DNA from: Streptomyces avermitilis MA-4680 = NBRC 14893
GTDB taxonomy: Bacteria > Actinomycetota > Actinomycetes > Streptomycetales > Streptomycetaceae
Direction: 5' to 3'
Assembly (NCBI RefSeq): GCF_000009765.2
Contig: NC_003155.5
Coordinates: forward strand, 5,208,001-5,272,000
DNA length: 64,000 bases
In this document: positions 41,988 to 50,388 of the stretch, piece after piece
Position numbering within the stretch: the first letter of the stretch is position 1
How the letters are laid out: every line of letters begins with the position of its first letter
Made by a program: the position numbers and the translations under genes
The notes under the pieces: model-generated
Told to the model about the DNA's origin: nothing
Database searches by the model: none
Seen by the model: the letters and a program-made list of their open reading frames with translations, nothing else

Positions 41988-43463
41988 TCAGGTTTGGGCC
42001 ATGTCCACGAAGCGTGAGTAGTGGCCCTGGAAGGCGACCGTGATCGTGGCCGTCGGGCCGTTACGGTGCTTGCCCACGATGATGTCCGCCTCGCCCGCGC
42101 GCGGAGACTCCTTCTCGTACGCGTCCTCGCGGTGCAGCAGGATGACCATGTCAGCGTCCTGCTCGATGGATCCGGACTCACGCAGGTCGGAGACCATGGG
42201 CTTCTTGTCCGTGCGCTGTTCGGGGCCACGGTTCAGCTGCGAGAGCGCGATCACCGGCAGCTCCAGCTCCTTGGCCAGCAGCTTCAGGTTTCGCGACATG
42301 TCCGAGACTTCCTGTTGGCGGCTCTCGGACCGCTTGCCGCCCGACTGCATCAGTTGCAGGTAGTCGATGATGACGAGCTTCAGATCGTTGCGCTGCTTGA
42401 GGCGGCGGCACTTTGCGCGGATCTCCATCATCGACAGGTTCGGGGAGTCGTCGATGTAGAGCGGTGCGGCCGAGACGTCGGGCATACGGCGGGCGAGTCG
42501 TGTCCAGTCCTCGTCGGTCATCGTGCCGGACCGCATGTGGTGCAGGGCTACGCGCGCCTCGGCCGAGAGCAGACGCATCGCGATCTCGTTACGCCCCATT
42601 TCGAGCGAGAAGATCACGCTCGGCAGGTTGTTCTTGATGGAGGCGGCACGCGCGAAGTCCAGCGCGAGCGTCGACTTACCCATGGCGGGACGGGCCGCAA
42701 TGATGATCATCTGGCCGGGATGCATGCCGTTGGTGAGCTGGTCGAGGTCGGTGAAGCCGGTGGGCACACCGGTCATCTCCCCCGATCGCGAACCGATCGC
42801 CTCGATCTCGTCGAGTGCGCCCTCCATGATGTCGCCGAGCGGCAGATAGTCCTCAGTGGTGCGCTGCTCGGTGACCGCGAAGATCTCGGCCTGGGCCCGG
42901 TTGACGATCTCGTCGACGTCGTCGTCCGCCGCGTAACCCATCTGCGTGATGCGCGTGCCGGCCTCGACCAGGCGACGCAGCACGGCACGCTCGTGGACGA
43001 TCTCCGCGTAGTACTCGGCGTTCGCCGCCGTCGGAACCGTCTGGACGAGGGTGTGCAGATAGGAGGCGCCCCCGACCTTCGTGATCTCACCGCGCTTGGT
43101 CAGCTCGGCGGCGATGGTGATCGGGTCGGCCGGCTCGCCCTTGGCGTAGATGTCGAGGATCGCCTGGTAGATCGTCTCGTGCGCCGGCTTGTAGAAGTCA
43201 TGGCCCTTGAGGACCTCGACGACGTCGGCGATCGCATCCTTGGAGAGGAGCATGCCGCCGAGGACGGACTGCTCGGCGTCCAGGTCCTGGGGCGGTACGC
43301 GCTCGAAGGACGAGCCCGCCCCCTCCCATGCGTCGCTGTCCCGACCACGGTCGTGCTGCTCGTCCCGTCCCCGGCCACCTTCGCGGCGCTGGCGGGAGGC
43401 AGGCAGACGATCACTGGGACCGCTGTCGGCCCAGGGGTCGTCCAAAGGCTCGGAAAGACTCAC
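41988..43463 (-). CDS. dnaB: Replicative DNA helicase DnaB
   Basis: A 491-residue hexameric helicase that unwinds DNA at the fork. After a variable, charged N-terminus comes the primase-interacting domain (VPPQDLDAEQSVLGGMLLSKDAI), then the RecA-like core: Walker A ARPAMGKSTLALD, the LVIIDYLQLMQ Walker B region, and SQLNRGPEQR near the arginine finger. There is no intein. GTG at 43463 follows GGAGGAGG. Orientation is away from the presumed oriC side. A cluster of DnaA-box-like nonamers lies 180-270 bp upstream. Confidence 0.97.
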   Translation of the reverse strand: MSLSEPLDDPWADSGPSDRLPASRQRREGGRGRDEQHDRGRDSDAWEGAGSSFERVPPQDLDAEQSVLGGMLLSKDAIADVVEVLKGHDFYKPAHETIYQAILDIYAKGEPADPITIAAELTKRGEITKVGGASYLHTLVQTVPTAANAEYYAEIVHERAVLRRLVEAGTRITQMGYAADDDVDEIVNRAQAEIFAVTEQRTTEDYLPLGDIMEGALDEIEAIGSRSGEMTGVPTGFTDLDQLTNGMHPGQMIIIAARPAMGKSTLALDFARAASIKNNLPSVIFSLEMGRNEIAMRLLSAEARVALHHMRSGTMTDEDWTRLARRMPDVSAAPLYIDDSPNLSMMEIRAKCRRLKQRNDLKLVIIDYLQLMQSGGKRSESRQQEVSDMSRNLKLLAKELELPVIALSQLNRGPEQRTDKKPMVSDLRESGSIEQDADMVILLHREDAYEKESPRAGEADIIVGKHRNGPTATITVAFQGHYSRFVDMAQT

Positions 43464-43645
43464 CGGGCCACCTCCTCCCGTCCGCCGCGCGGACCTCGCC
43501 GTGCCCTTCATTCGTACGGCACGACACTGACAACTAAGAGGCCCAACTCCGGTTCCGGTGCGTCGGTTTTGCCAGGTTTCCGAGGACGGAAGAAGGAGCG
43601 GGCGCCGGACCACGTTAGGCCTGTCGGCACCGTCAGCCAATCTGG

Positions 43646-43734
43646 TTATCCACAGGCCATGTGGACGACGGCCCCGATGCTGTGGAGAACTCCGCAAAAC
43701 CTGTGCACGACACGGTGGACAGGCCTGTGAACAA
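43646..43734. promoter_or_regulatory. DnaA-box cluster upstream of dnaB
   Basis: TTATCCACA at 43646-43654 is a perfect box. TGTGGACGA (43660), TGTGGAGAA (43681) and TGTGAACAA (43726) are reverse-strand boxes with one mismatch each. TGTGCACGA (43702) and GGTGGACAG (43714) have two. Six such nonamers occur in 89 bp in the divergent gap between dnaB and the MATE gene. Binding is inferred. Confidence 0.6.
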
Positions 43735-43922
43735 GCCCTCAGCCCACCCGAGGGACTCGCTGTGACCTGCGCTTTTACCGTCCACGGGCTGTGCAGAAGA
43801 AAAAGTTTCCCCGTCGGCCCAAGATCTCCGCGAACGGTGCACAGCGACACGCCCGACCGACACGTCAGTAAGGGTCATAGCCATATTGCATCTCTTACCT
43901 GTGGAAGATTAGATTGGTGGCC

Positions 43923-45260
43923 ATGACACAGGCTCCAGCGAGACCCAGCGCCGCCCGGCGTCGGCACGACCGAGAGATCGTCGCGCTGGCCGTTCCGGCC
44001 TTTGGCGCACTCGTCGCCGAGCCCCTCTTCGTGATGGCCGACAGTGCGATCGTCGGCCACCTCGGCACCGCGCAACTGGCCGGCCTCGGTGTCGCCTCCG
44101 CACTTCTCACCACTGCCGTGAGCGTGTTCGTCTTCCTCGCTTACGCGACCACGGCAGCCGTCGCACGCCGGGTCGGAGCCGGAGATCTGCGGGCCGCCAT
44201 CCGTCAGGGCATGGACGGCATCTGGCTGGCCCTGCTGCTCGGCGCCGTCGTCATCGCCGTCTTCCTCCCCACGGCACCCGCCGTGGTGGACCTCTTCGGC
44301 GCCTCTGAGACAGCGGCCCCGTACGCGATCACCTATCTGCGGATCTCCGCGCTCGGCATTCCCGCCATGCTCGTGGTGCTGGCCGCCACCGGTGTGCTGC
44401 GCGGACTCCAGGACACCAAGACCCCGCTGTACGTCGCTGTTGCGGGCTTCGTTGCCAACGCCGTCCTCAACGTAGTCCTCGTCTACGGCGCCGGTCTCGG
44501 CATCGCAGGTTCCGCCTGGGGCACCGTCATCGCCCAGTACGGCATGGCCGTCGCATATCTGTACGTCGTCGTCCGGGGTGCCCGTAAACTCGGCGCCCCT
44601 CTGCGGCCGGACATCGCCGGGATACGGGCTTGCGCTCAGGCCGGCGCCCCCTTGCTGGTGCGCACCCTCTCGCTGCGCGCCGTCCTCATGATCGCCACTG
44701 CCGTGGCGGCCCGGCTCGGGGACGCGGACATCGCCGCACACCAGATCATCCTGTCTCTGTGGAGCCTGCTCGCGTTCGCCCTCGATGCGATCGCCATCGC
44801 CGGGCAGGCGATCATCGGGCGCTACCTCGGCGCGGGCGACACGGAGGGCGCCCGAGCAGCCTGCCGCCGCATGGTCGAGTGGGGGATCGCGGCCGGGGTG
44901 GTGCTCGGTCTGCTGGTGGTCGTCGCACGCCCCTTGTTCCTGCCGCTCTTCACCGGCGACTCCGCGGTCAAGGACGCTGCCCTGCCCGCACTGCTCCTGG
45001 TGGCGCTCTCCCAGCCGATCTGTGGCGTCGTCTTCGTTCTGGACGGAGTCCTGATGGGTGCCGGAGACGGCCTCTATCTGGCGTGGGCGATGTTGCTGAC
45101 TCTGGCGGTCTTCACGCCCGTGGCTCTTTTGGTACCCATGCTCGGCGGCGGACTGACCGCCCTCTGGGGAGCGATGACCCTGATGATGACGGTACGCATG
45201 CTGACCCTGTGGCTACGCTCCCGCTCGGGCCGCTGGATCGTCACCGGTGCGAGCCGCTGA
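43923..45260 (+). CDS. MATE family efflux transporter (DinF-like)
   Basis: A 445-residue, 12-helix cation-coupled exporter. Characteristic text: EIVALAVPAFGALVAEPLFVMADSAIVGHLG at the N-terminus, repeated in the second half around IAAHQIILSLWSLLAFALDAIAIAGQAIIGR, as expected for the internal repeat of MATE proteins. It is closest to the DinF branch. ATG at 43923 follows GGTGG. The gene is divergent from dnaB across the DnaA-box region and convergent with the ribosomal protein operon, from which it is separated by two parS sites. Confidence 0.92.
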   Translation: MTQAPARPSAARRRHDREIVALAVPAFGALVAEPLFVMADSAIVGHLGTAQLAGLGVASALLTTAVSVFVFLAYATTAAVARRVGAGDLRAAIRQGMDGIWLALLLGAVVIAVFLPTAPAVVDLFGASETAAPYAITYLRISALGIPAMLVVLAATGVLRGLQDTKTPLYVAVAGFVANAVLNVVLVYGAGLGIAGSAWGTVIAQYGMAVAYLYVVVRGARKLGAPLRPDIAGIRACAQAGAPLLVRTLSLRAVLMIATAVAARLGDADIAAHQIILSLWSLLAFALDAIAIAGQAIIGRYLGAGDTEGARAACRRMVEWGIAAGVVLGLLVVVARPLFLPLFTGDSAVKDAALPALLLVALSQPICGVVFVLDGVLMGAGDGLYLAWAMLLTLAVFTPVALLVPMLGGGLTALWGAMTLMMTVRMLTLWLRSRSGRWIVTGASR

Positions 45261-45323
45261 CTGGCGCAGTGCCGATCGGTACGCGTTCGACGGGCGGAGG
45301 GATCACCGGGCCGGCTCCCCTCC

Positions 45324-45337
45324 GTTTCACGTGAAAC
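45324..45337. other. parS site 7 (perfect)
   Basis: Perfect GTTTCACGTGAAAC between the MATE stop and the rplI terminator. It forms a pair with the site at 45356; the gap between the cores is 18 bp. Confidence 0.93.
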
Positions 45338-45355
45338 AGAGCCCATCAGCCGCCC

Positions 45356-45369
45356 GTTTCACGTGAAAC
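45356..45369. other. parS site 8 (perfect)
   Basis: Perfect GTTTCACGTGAAAC, the second of the pair between the MATE gene and rplI, 31 bp before the rplI terminator hairpin. Confidence 0.93.
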
Positions 45370-45397
45370 ACGAGCGACGTCCGACTCGCTCCAGCCA

Positions 45398-45432
45398 CGA
45401 AAAAGGGCCGCACCCGTCCGGATGCGGCCCTT
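45398..45432 (-). terminator. Rho-independent terminator of the rpsF-ssb-rpsR-rplI operon
   Basis: On the minus strand GGGCCGCA (complement 45423-45430) pairs with TGCGGCCC (complement 45405-45412) and is followed by TTTTT. It lies 26 bp after the rplI stop. This is the clearest classical terminator in the window. Confidence 0.85.
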
Positions 45433-45457
45433 CTCTCAGCTATGCCGAGCGCAGCGT

Positions 45458-45904
45458 TCAGGCCGCGACGACCTCGATGTTGACCTTGGCGGCAACCTCG
45501 GGGTGCAGACGCACGGACGTCTCGTGGGCGCCCAGCGTCTTGATCGGCGAGCCCAGCTCGATGCGGCGCTTGTCGACCTCGGGGCCACCGGAAGCCTTGA
45601 TCGCCGAGGCGACGTCGGCCGGGGTGACGGAACCGAAGAGACGACCGGCGTCGCCGGAGCGGACGGCCAGGCGGACCTTGACGCCCTCGAGGCGGGCCTT
45701 GATCTCGTTGGCCTGCTCGATGGTCTGGATCTCGTGGATCTTGCGAGCACGACGGATCTGCTCGACGTCCTTCTCGCCGCCCTTGGTCCAGCGGATCGCG
45801 AAGTTCCGCGGGATCAGGTAGTTGCGAGCGTAACCGTCCTTGACGTCAACGACGTCGCCCGCGGCACCGAGGCCGGAGACCTCGTGGGTGAGGATGATCT
45901 TCAT
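45458..45904 (-). CDS. rplI: 50S ribosomal protein L9
   Basis: A 148-residue ribosomal protein. The N-terminal domain MKIILTHEVSGLGAAGDVVDVKDGYARNYLIPRNFA is diagnostic of L9. A long central helix and an rRNA-binding C-terminal domain follow. It is last gene of the rpsF-ssb-rpsR-rplI operon, 18 bp after rpsR, and is followed by a strong terminator. Length is normal. Confidence 0.98.
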   Translation of the reverse strand: MKIILTHEVSGLGAAGDVVDVKDGYARNYLIPRNFAIRWTKGGEKDVEQIRRARKIHEIQTIEQANEIKARLEGVKVRLAVRSGDAGRLFGSVTPADVASAIKASGGPEVDKRRIELGSPIKTLGAHETSVRLHPEVAAKVNIEVVAA

Positions 45905-45922
45905 TTGTCGGTCACCCTTCCC

Positions 45923-46159
45923 TTATCGCGCGGTGGAGGTGTAGGGCAGCAGCGCCATCTCACGGCTGTTCTTCACAGCCGTGGCGACGTCACGCTGGTG
46001 CTGCGTGCAGTTGCCGGTCACGCGGCGGGCACGGATCTTGCCGCGGTCGGAAATGAACTTCCGCAGCATGTTCGTGTCCTTGTAGTCCACGTACGTGACC
46101 TTGTCCTTGCAGAATGCGCAGACCTTCTTCTTCGGCTTGCGCACAGGCGGCTTCGCCAT
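45923..46159 (-). CDS. rpsR: 30S ribosomal protein S18 (zinc-binding form)
   Basis: A 78-residue S18. It has VCAFCKDK (Cys-x2-Cys) and GNCTQHQRD (Cys-x2-His), the metal-ligand set of the zinc-containing S18 form. Streptomycetes usually have a zinc-free copy elsewhere that is made under zinc starvation. S18 pairs with S6 on the 30S platform. It lies between ssb and rplI in the operon. Confidence 0.97.
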   Translation of the reverse strand: MAKPPVRKPKKKVCAFCKDKVTYVDYKDTNMLRKFISDRGKIRARRVTGNCTQHQRDVATAVKNSREMALLPYTSTAR

Positions 46160-46216
46160 GGTGTATCTCCTGTGTGATCAAGAAGTGTGGGTACGAACCA
46201 CCCTTGGCCCGGGGGC

Positions 46217-46825
46217 CTAGAAGGGGGGTTCGTCCGAGTAGCCGCCGCCGCTGCCGCCGCTGCTGCCGCCGGAGCTTCCGCCCCAGCCGCCGCCACCGCC
46301 GCCGCCCTGGTTGCCACCGGCGGGAGTGCCGGTCGCCCAGGGGTCGTCGGCCGGAGCGCCGCCGCCCTGCGGAGCGCCGCCGGAGCCACCGCCCCAGCCG
46401 CCGCCCTGCTGGCCGCCGCCACCGCCGCCGTAACCGCCCTGGCCGCCCTGGCCGCTCCGGCCCGTGGTCTTGGTGACCTTGGCCGTGGCGTTCTTCAGGC
46501 TGGCGCCGACTTCCTCGACGTCCAGCTCGTAGACCGTGCGCTTGACGCCCTCACGGTCCTCGTAGGACCGCTGCTTCAGCCGGCCCTGCACGATGACGCG
46601 CATGCCTCGCTGGAGCGACTCGGCGACGTTCTCCGCCGCCTGACGCCAGACCGAGCAGGTCAGGAACAGGCTCTCGCCGTCCTTCCACTCATTGGTCTGA
46701 CGGTCGAAGGTGCGGGGGGTGGACGCGACACGGAACTTCGCGACCGCCGCACCGGAAGGGGTGAAGCGCAGCTCGGGGTCGTCGACAAGATTGCCGACGA
46801 CCGTGATGACGGTCTCGCCTGCCAT
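46217..46825 (-). CDS. ssb: Single-stranded DNA-binding protein
   Basis: A 202-residue SSB. The N-terminal OB fold ([33 protein letters not shown]) is followed by a glycine-rich, low-complexity linker of about 75 residues and the acidic tail DEPPF (of the DDxPF type) that recruits replication proteins. The GGC/GGT-rich linker explains the repeats at 46230-46450. ATG at 46825 has GAGAGGTTCCCCC upstream. It is located between rpsF and rpsR, as in most bacteria. Confidence 0.97.
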
Positions 46826-46904
46826 GGGGGAACCTCTCGGCGGGTTTGCTGCTGGCTGCTTTTGGTGCTGCTACTCGAATCCCGAGATCAGCTGAGCGGG
46901 AGGC

Positions 46905-47195
46905 TCAGTGGGTCTCGGGGCGGAGGACCTTGGTCCGGAGGACCGACTCGTTCAGGTTCATCTGTCGGTCGAGCTCCTTGACGACCGCAGGCTCGGCCTG
47001 CAGGTCGATGACCGAGTAGATGCCCTCGGGCTTCTTCTTGATCTCGTAGGACAGACGACGACGGCCCCAGGTGTCGACCTTCTCGACCTTTCCGTTGCCC
47101 TCACGGACGACGGAGAGGAAGTTCTCGATCAGCGGGGAGACAGCGCGCTCTTCGAGATCGGGGTCGAGGATGACCATCACTTCGTAGTGACGCAT
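46905..47195 (-). CDS. rpsF: 30S ribosomal protein S6
   Basis: A 96-residue S6, [27 protein letters not shown] at the N-terminus. It is first gene of the rpsF-ssb-rpsR-rplI operon. ATG at 47195 follows a strong GGAGGTGGG. A leader hairpin lies 28-47 bp upstream of the start. S6 binds with S18 to the platform of the 30S subunit. Autoregulation by S6:S18 through the leader is known in other bacteria. Confidence 0.98.
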
Positions 47196-47223
47196 GTGGA
47201 ACCCACCTCCTTTGGACTCAGCG

Positions 47224-47242
47224 GCCACGGTCGTTCCGTGGC
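47224..47242 (-). promoter_or_regulatory. Leader hairpin upstream of rpsF (candidate S6:S18 site)
   Basis: A perfect 7-bp stem (GCCACGG and CCGTGGC, loop AACGA on the minus strand) followed by CGC, between the operon promoter and the rpsF ribosome site. Leader elements that bind S6:S18 and contain CCG near a stem occur in many phyla. This assignment is by position and shape only. Confidence 0.4.
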
Positions 47243-47516
47243 AGGAGGGTTGTGATGCGTACGCAACGGTATCGGCCGCCACTGACAATCGAATCCCACG
47301 ATCGGAGGACCGAGCGGGATCCCTGTCGTGATCAGGGCTGCGACCTGGGTGGAACCTGGGTCGCGCCCCGGCCATGGGCTGGGCAGACACCGGTGCAGAC
47401 GGTACACACTACCCGCACACACGCTTCCGGTTGAAATCCGACCGCAGGGACCGTCAGTCTGTACCCATCGGGTGTGTATGGCGCTACGATGCGCCGCCTT
47501 CCGCAGGAGGTGCCAC

Positions 47517-47831
47517 ATGGCACAGGCATTTCGACCCAACACCGCCGGATCCCTCTTCGCCACGGATGGAAAGGCCCATCCGCTCCAGGACACCTTGCTA
47601 GCGGTGACGCTGGTGCTCGGAGTGATCGCCTTCGTCACGGCGATGTTCCACGGTCTGCATCTGATCAGTTCCTGGGCCGGCCTGGTGGGGATCGCCACAG
47701 GCGCGTACGGGCAGTTCATCTCCGTGACGACCCGCGAGCGCTTCGGTCTGATCCTGGGCCTGGGTGCGTCCGCGGTCGGCTTCTTCCTCGGCATGGCCCA
47801 TGGAGGTCTCTTCGGCGGGGTCTTCGGCTGA
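47517..47831 (+). CDS. Small membrane protein of unknown function
   Basis: A 104-residue protein with three hydrophobic helices (about 28-48, 53-70 and 78-98) and a short polar N-terminus MAQAFRPNTAGSLFATDGKAHP. ATG at 47517 follows AGGAGGTGCC. I do not recognise a named family. It is divergent from rpsF and followed by femX on the same strand. TACGAT at 47485-47490 is a possible -10. Confidence 0.8.
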   Translation: MAQAFRPNTAGSLFATDGKAHPLQDTLLAVTLVLGVIAFVTAMFHGLHLISSWAGLVGIATGAYGQFISVTTRERFGLILGLGASAVGFFLGMAHGGLFGGVFG

Positions 47832-48053
47832 CCCCGGGCCCCTCGGGGCCGGCTCTCCACTCACCATCGGCCGCTTCCGGTCGGAACATCCGGCCAAGCG
47901 GCCGATCCACACCGCTCGACGCTCCGGCAACACACCGGTCGGGGCCCAGGTTCGATGCGGCCAGACAGGGCGCTCGCAGGGCGCAGTAGGCTTCGGCGCG
48001 AGAGCCGGAGCCCCTGTACCCATGGGGACACACCAGCCCGAGGAGCGCCCCGA

Positions 48054-49175
48054 ATGAGTCTGACCCTGAGGACCATCAGCCGAGAGCAGCATCTGGCATA
48101 CATCCAGAGCCTGCCCGCGGCTAGTCACATGCAGGTCCCGGCCTGGGCAGATGTAAAGGCGGAGTGGCGCTCCGAGAGCCTCGGCTGGTTCGACGACAGG
48201 ACCGGCGAGATGGTCGGCGCGGGGCTGGTCCTGTACCGGCAGCTGCCCAAGATCAAGCGCTATCTCGCCTATTTGCCCGAAGGCCCGGTCATCAACTGGT
48301 TCGCGCCGAACCTCGACGACTGGCTCCAGCCGATGCTCGCGCACCTCAAGCAGCAGGGCGCCTTCTCGGTGAAGATGGGCCCGCCGGTGATCATCCGGCG
48401 CTGGGAGGCCGCCTCCATCAAGGGCGGCATCCAGAACCCCGATGTGAAGCGTCTGCGCGACATCGAGGCGGACTTCATCGAACCGCGCGCCTTCGAGGTC
48501 GCCGACAAGCTGCGCCGCATGGGCTGGCAGCAGGGCGAGGACGGCGGCGCCGGCTTCGGCGACGTACAGCCTCGTTACGTCTTCCAGGTGCCGCTCGCCA
48601 ACCGCTCCCTGGAAGAGGTTCACAAGAACTTCAACCAGCTCTGGCGCCGCAACATCAAGAAGGCCGAGAAGGCCGGCGTCGAGGTCGTCCAGGGCGGCTA
48701 CCACGACCTGGAGGAGTGGCAGCGGCTGTACGAGATCACGGCCGTCCGCGACCACTTCCGGCCCCGGCCGCTGTCGTACTTCCAGCGCATGTGGACGGCC
48801 CTCAACACTGAGGACCCCAACCGCATGCGGCTGTACTTCGCGCGTCACAACGGCGTGAACCTGTCGGCCGCGACGATGCTCGTCGTCGGCGGGCACGTCT
48901 GGTACTCGTACGGCGCCTCGGACAACATCGGGCGTGAGGTCCGGCCCTCGAACGCGATGCAATGGCGAATGCTGCGCGACTCCTACGCCCTCGGCGCGAC
49001 CGTCTACGACCTGCGCGGCATCTCCGACTCGCTGGACGAGACCGACCACCTCTTCGGCCTGATCCAGTTCAAGGTCGGCACGGGCGGCGAGGCCGCCGAG
49101 TACCTCGGCGAGTGGGACTTCCCGCTCAACAAGCTGCTCCACAAGGCGCTCGACATCTATATGTCGCGCCGCTGA
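48054..49175 (+). CDS. femX: FemX-type peptidoglycan branching aminoacyltransferase
   Basis: A 373-residue member of the FemABX family (two GNAT-like folds). Family text: SHMQVPAWADVKAEWRSESLGW near the N-terminus, NFNQLWRRNIKKAEKAGVEV, and VYDLRGISDSLDETDHLFGLIQFKVGTGG near the C-terminus. In S. coelicolor FemX adds glycine from Gly-tRNA to the LL-diaminopimelate of the peptidoglycan precursor. ATG at 48054 has GAGGAGC upstream. The next gene is an alanine-racemase-like protein, so both may serve wall peptide synthesis. Confidence 0.92.
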   Translation: MSLTLRTISREQHLAYIQSLPAASHMQVPAWADVKAEWRSESLGWFDDRTGEMVGAGLVLYRQLPKIKRYLAYLPEGPVINWFAPNLDDWLQPMLAHLKQQGAFSVKMGPPVIIRRWEAASIKGGIQNPDVKRLRDIEADFIEPRAFEVADKLRRMGWQQGEDGGAGFGDVQPRYVFQVPLANRSLEEVHKNFNQLWRRNIKKAEKAGVEVVQGGYHDLEEWQRLYEITAVRDHFRPRPLSYFQRMWTALNTEDPNRMRLYFARHNGVNLSAATMLVVGGHVWYSYGASDNIGREVRPSNAMQWRMLRDSYALGATVYDLRGISDSLDETDHLFGLIQFKVGTGGEAAEYLGEWDFPLNKLLHKALDIYMSRR

Positions 49176-49273
49176 CCCCGCCCTGCTTGGCCCCGCCGGT
49201 CCGGCGGATGCACCACACTTTGCCTTGACACCTCTGATCAACCGCAGCCACCAGAAAGGTTCCGGGACCGGCC

Positions 49274-50305
49274 ATGGCGCTCACGCTCTACGTCGACACC
49301 GCGCGCTGGCGAGCACACCACAAGCACGTGCAGGAGCAGTTCCCGGGACTCGTACCCGTCTGCAAAGGCAACGGCTATGGCTTCGGCCATGAGCGGCTCG
49401 CGGACGAGGCCACCCGCCTCGGCTCGGACGTCCTCGCCGTCGGCACCACGTACGAGGCCGCCCGGATCAAGGACTGGTTCGGCGGCGATCTGCTGGTGCT
49501 GACGCCGTTCAGGCGGGGCGAGGAGCCCGTGCCGCTGCCGGACCGCGTCATCCGCTCCGTGTCGTCCATCGACGGCGTGTACGGCCTCGTGGGCGCCCGT
49601 GTCGTCATCGAGGTGATGTCCTCGATGAAGCGGCACGGTGTGAGCGAGCAGGACCTCCCGCACCTGCACTCCGCCATAGAGAACGTCCGCCTCGAGGGCT
49701 TCGCCATCCACCTGCCGCTGGACCGCACCGACGGCTCGGACGCCGTCGAGGAGGTCATCGGCTGGATGGACCGTCTGCGCGCGGCCCGGCTGCCGCTGCA
49801 CACGATGTTCGTCAGCCACCTCAAGGCCGAGGAACTCGCCCGGTTGCAGCAGCAGTTCCCGCAGACCCGCTTCCGCGCCCGTATCGGCACGCGGCTGTGG
49901 CTGGGGGACCACGAGGCGACGGAGTACCGCGGGGCGGTTCTGGACGTCACGCGCGTCTCCAAGGGCGACCGTTTCGGCTATCGGCAGCAGAAGGCGGCCT
50001 CCGACGGCTATCTGGTCGTCGTGGCGGGCGGCACGTCACACGGAGTGGGCCTGGAGGCTCCCAAGGCCCTGCACGGCGTCATGCCGCGCGCCAAGGGCGT
50101 CGCCCGCGCCGGCCTCGCGACCGTCAACCGGAACCTTTCGCCGTTCGTCTGGGCGGGCAAGCAGCGCTGGTTCGCCGAGCCCCCGCACATGCAGGTCTCG
50201 ATCCTCTTCGTGCCCTCGGACGCCACGGAGCCGAAGGTCGGCGACGAGCTCGTGGCACACCTTCGGCACACCACCACGCAGTTCGACCGGATCCTGGACC
50301 GCTGA
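49274..50305 (+). CDS. Alanine racemase-like PLP protein
   Basis: A 343-residue protein with the alanine-racemase N-terminal TIM barrel. The PLP lysine is Lys31 in VPVCKGNGYGFG, and the barrel continues to about residue 225. A C-terminal beta domain contains RVSKGDRFGYRQQKAASDG, resembling the racemase motif that holds the catalytic tyrosine. Overall similarity to true Alr is limited, so the substrate and even racemase activity are uncertain. It follows femX by about 100 bp on the same strand and is closed by a strong hairpin. Confidence 0.85.
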   Translation: MALTLYVDTARWRAHHKHVQEQFPGLVPVCKGNGYGFGHERLADEATRLGSDVLAVGTTYEAARIKDWFGGDLLVLTPFRRGEEPVPLPDRVIRSVSSIDGVYGLVGARVVIEVMSSMKRHGVSEQDLPHLHSAIENVRLEGFAIHLPLDRTDGSDAVEEVIGWMDRLRAARLPLHTMFVSHLKAEELARLQQQFPQTRFRARIGTRLWLGDHEATEYRGAVLDVTRVSKGDRFGYRQQKAASDGYLVVVAGGTSHGVGLEAPKALHGVMPRAKGVARAGLATVNRNLSPFVWAGKQRWFAEPPHMQVSILFVPSDATEPKVGDELVAHLRHTTTQFDRILDR

Positions 50306-50332
50306 GGACCCCAGGACAGCGCCGCTGAGCCG

Positions 50333-50361
50333 AAAGGCCGTACACCCCGTGTACGGCCTTT
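50333..50361. terminator. Bidirectional terminator
   Basis: A perfect 13-bp stem (AAAGGCCGTACAC at 50333-50345, complement at 50349-50361) with loop CCC, and A and T runs at the two ends. It lies between the racemase-like gene and the convergent glycosyltransferase gene, 28 bp from each stop. Confidence 0.88.
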
Positions 50362-50388
50362 CGCATGTCTTCCCCGCACCCTGTTCGC

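Noticed and set aside
46230..46460. Repeated GCCGCC/CCGCCGCC tracts that could be taken for a repeat array
   Set aside because: They encode the glycine-rich linker of SSB; irregular, no spacer structure, not CRISPR.
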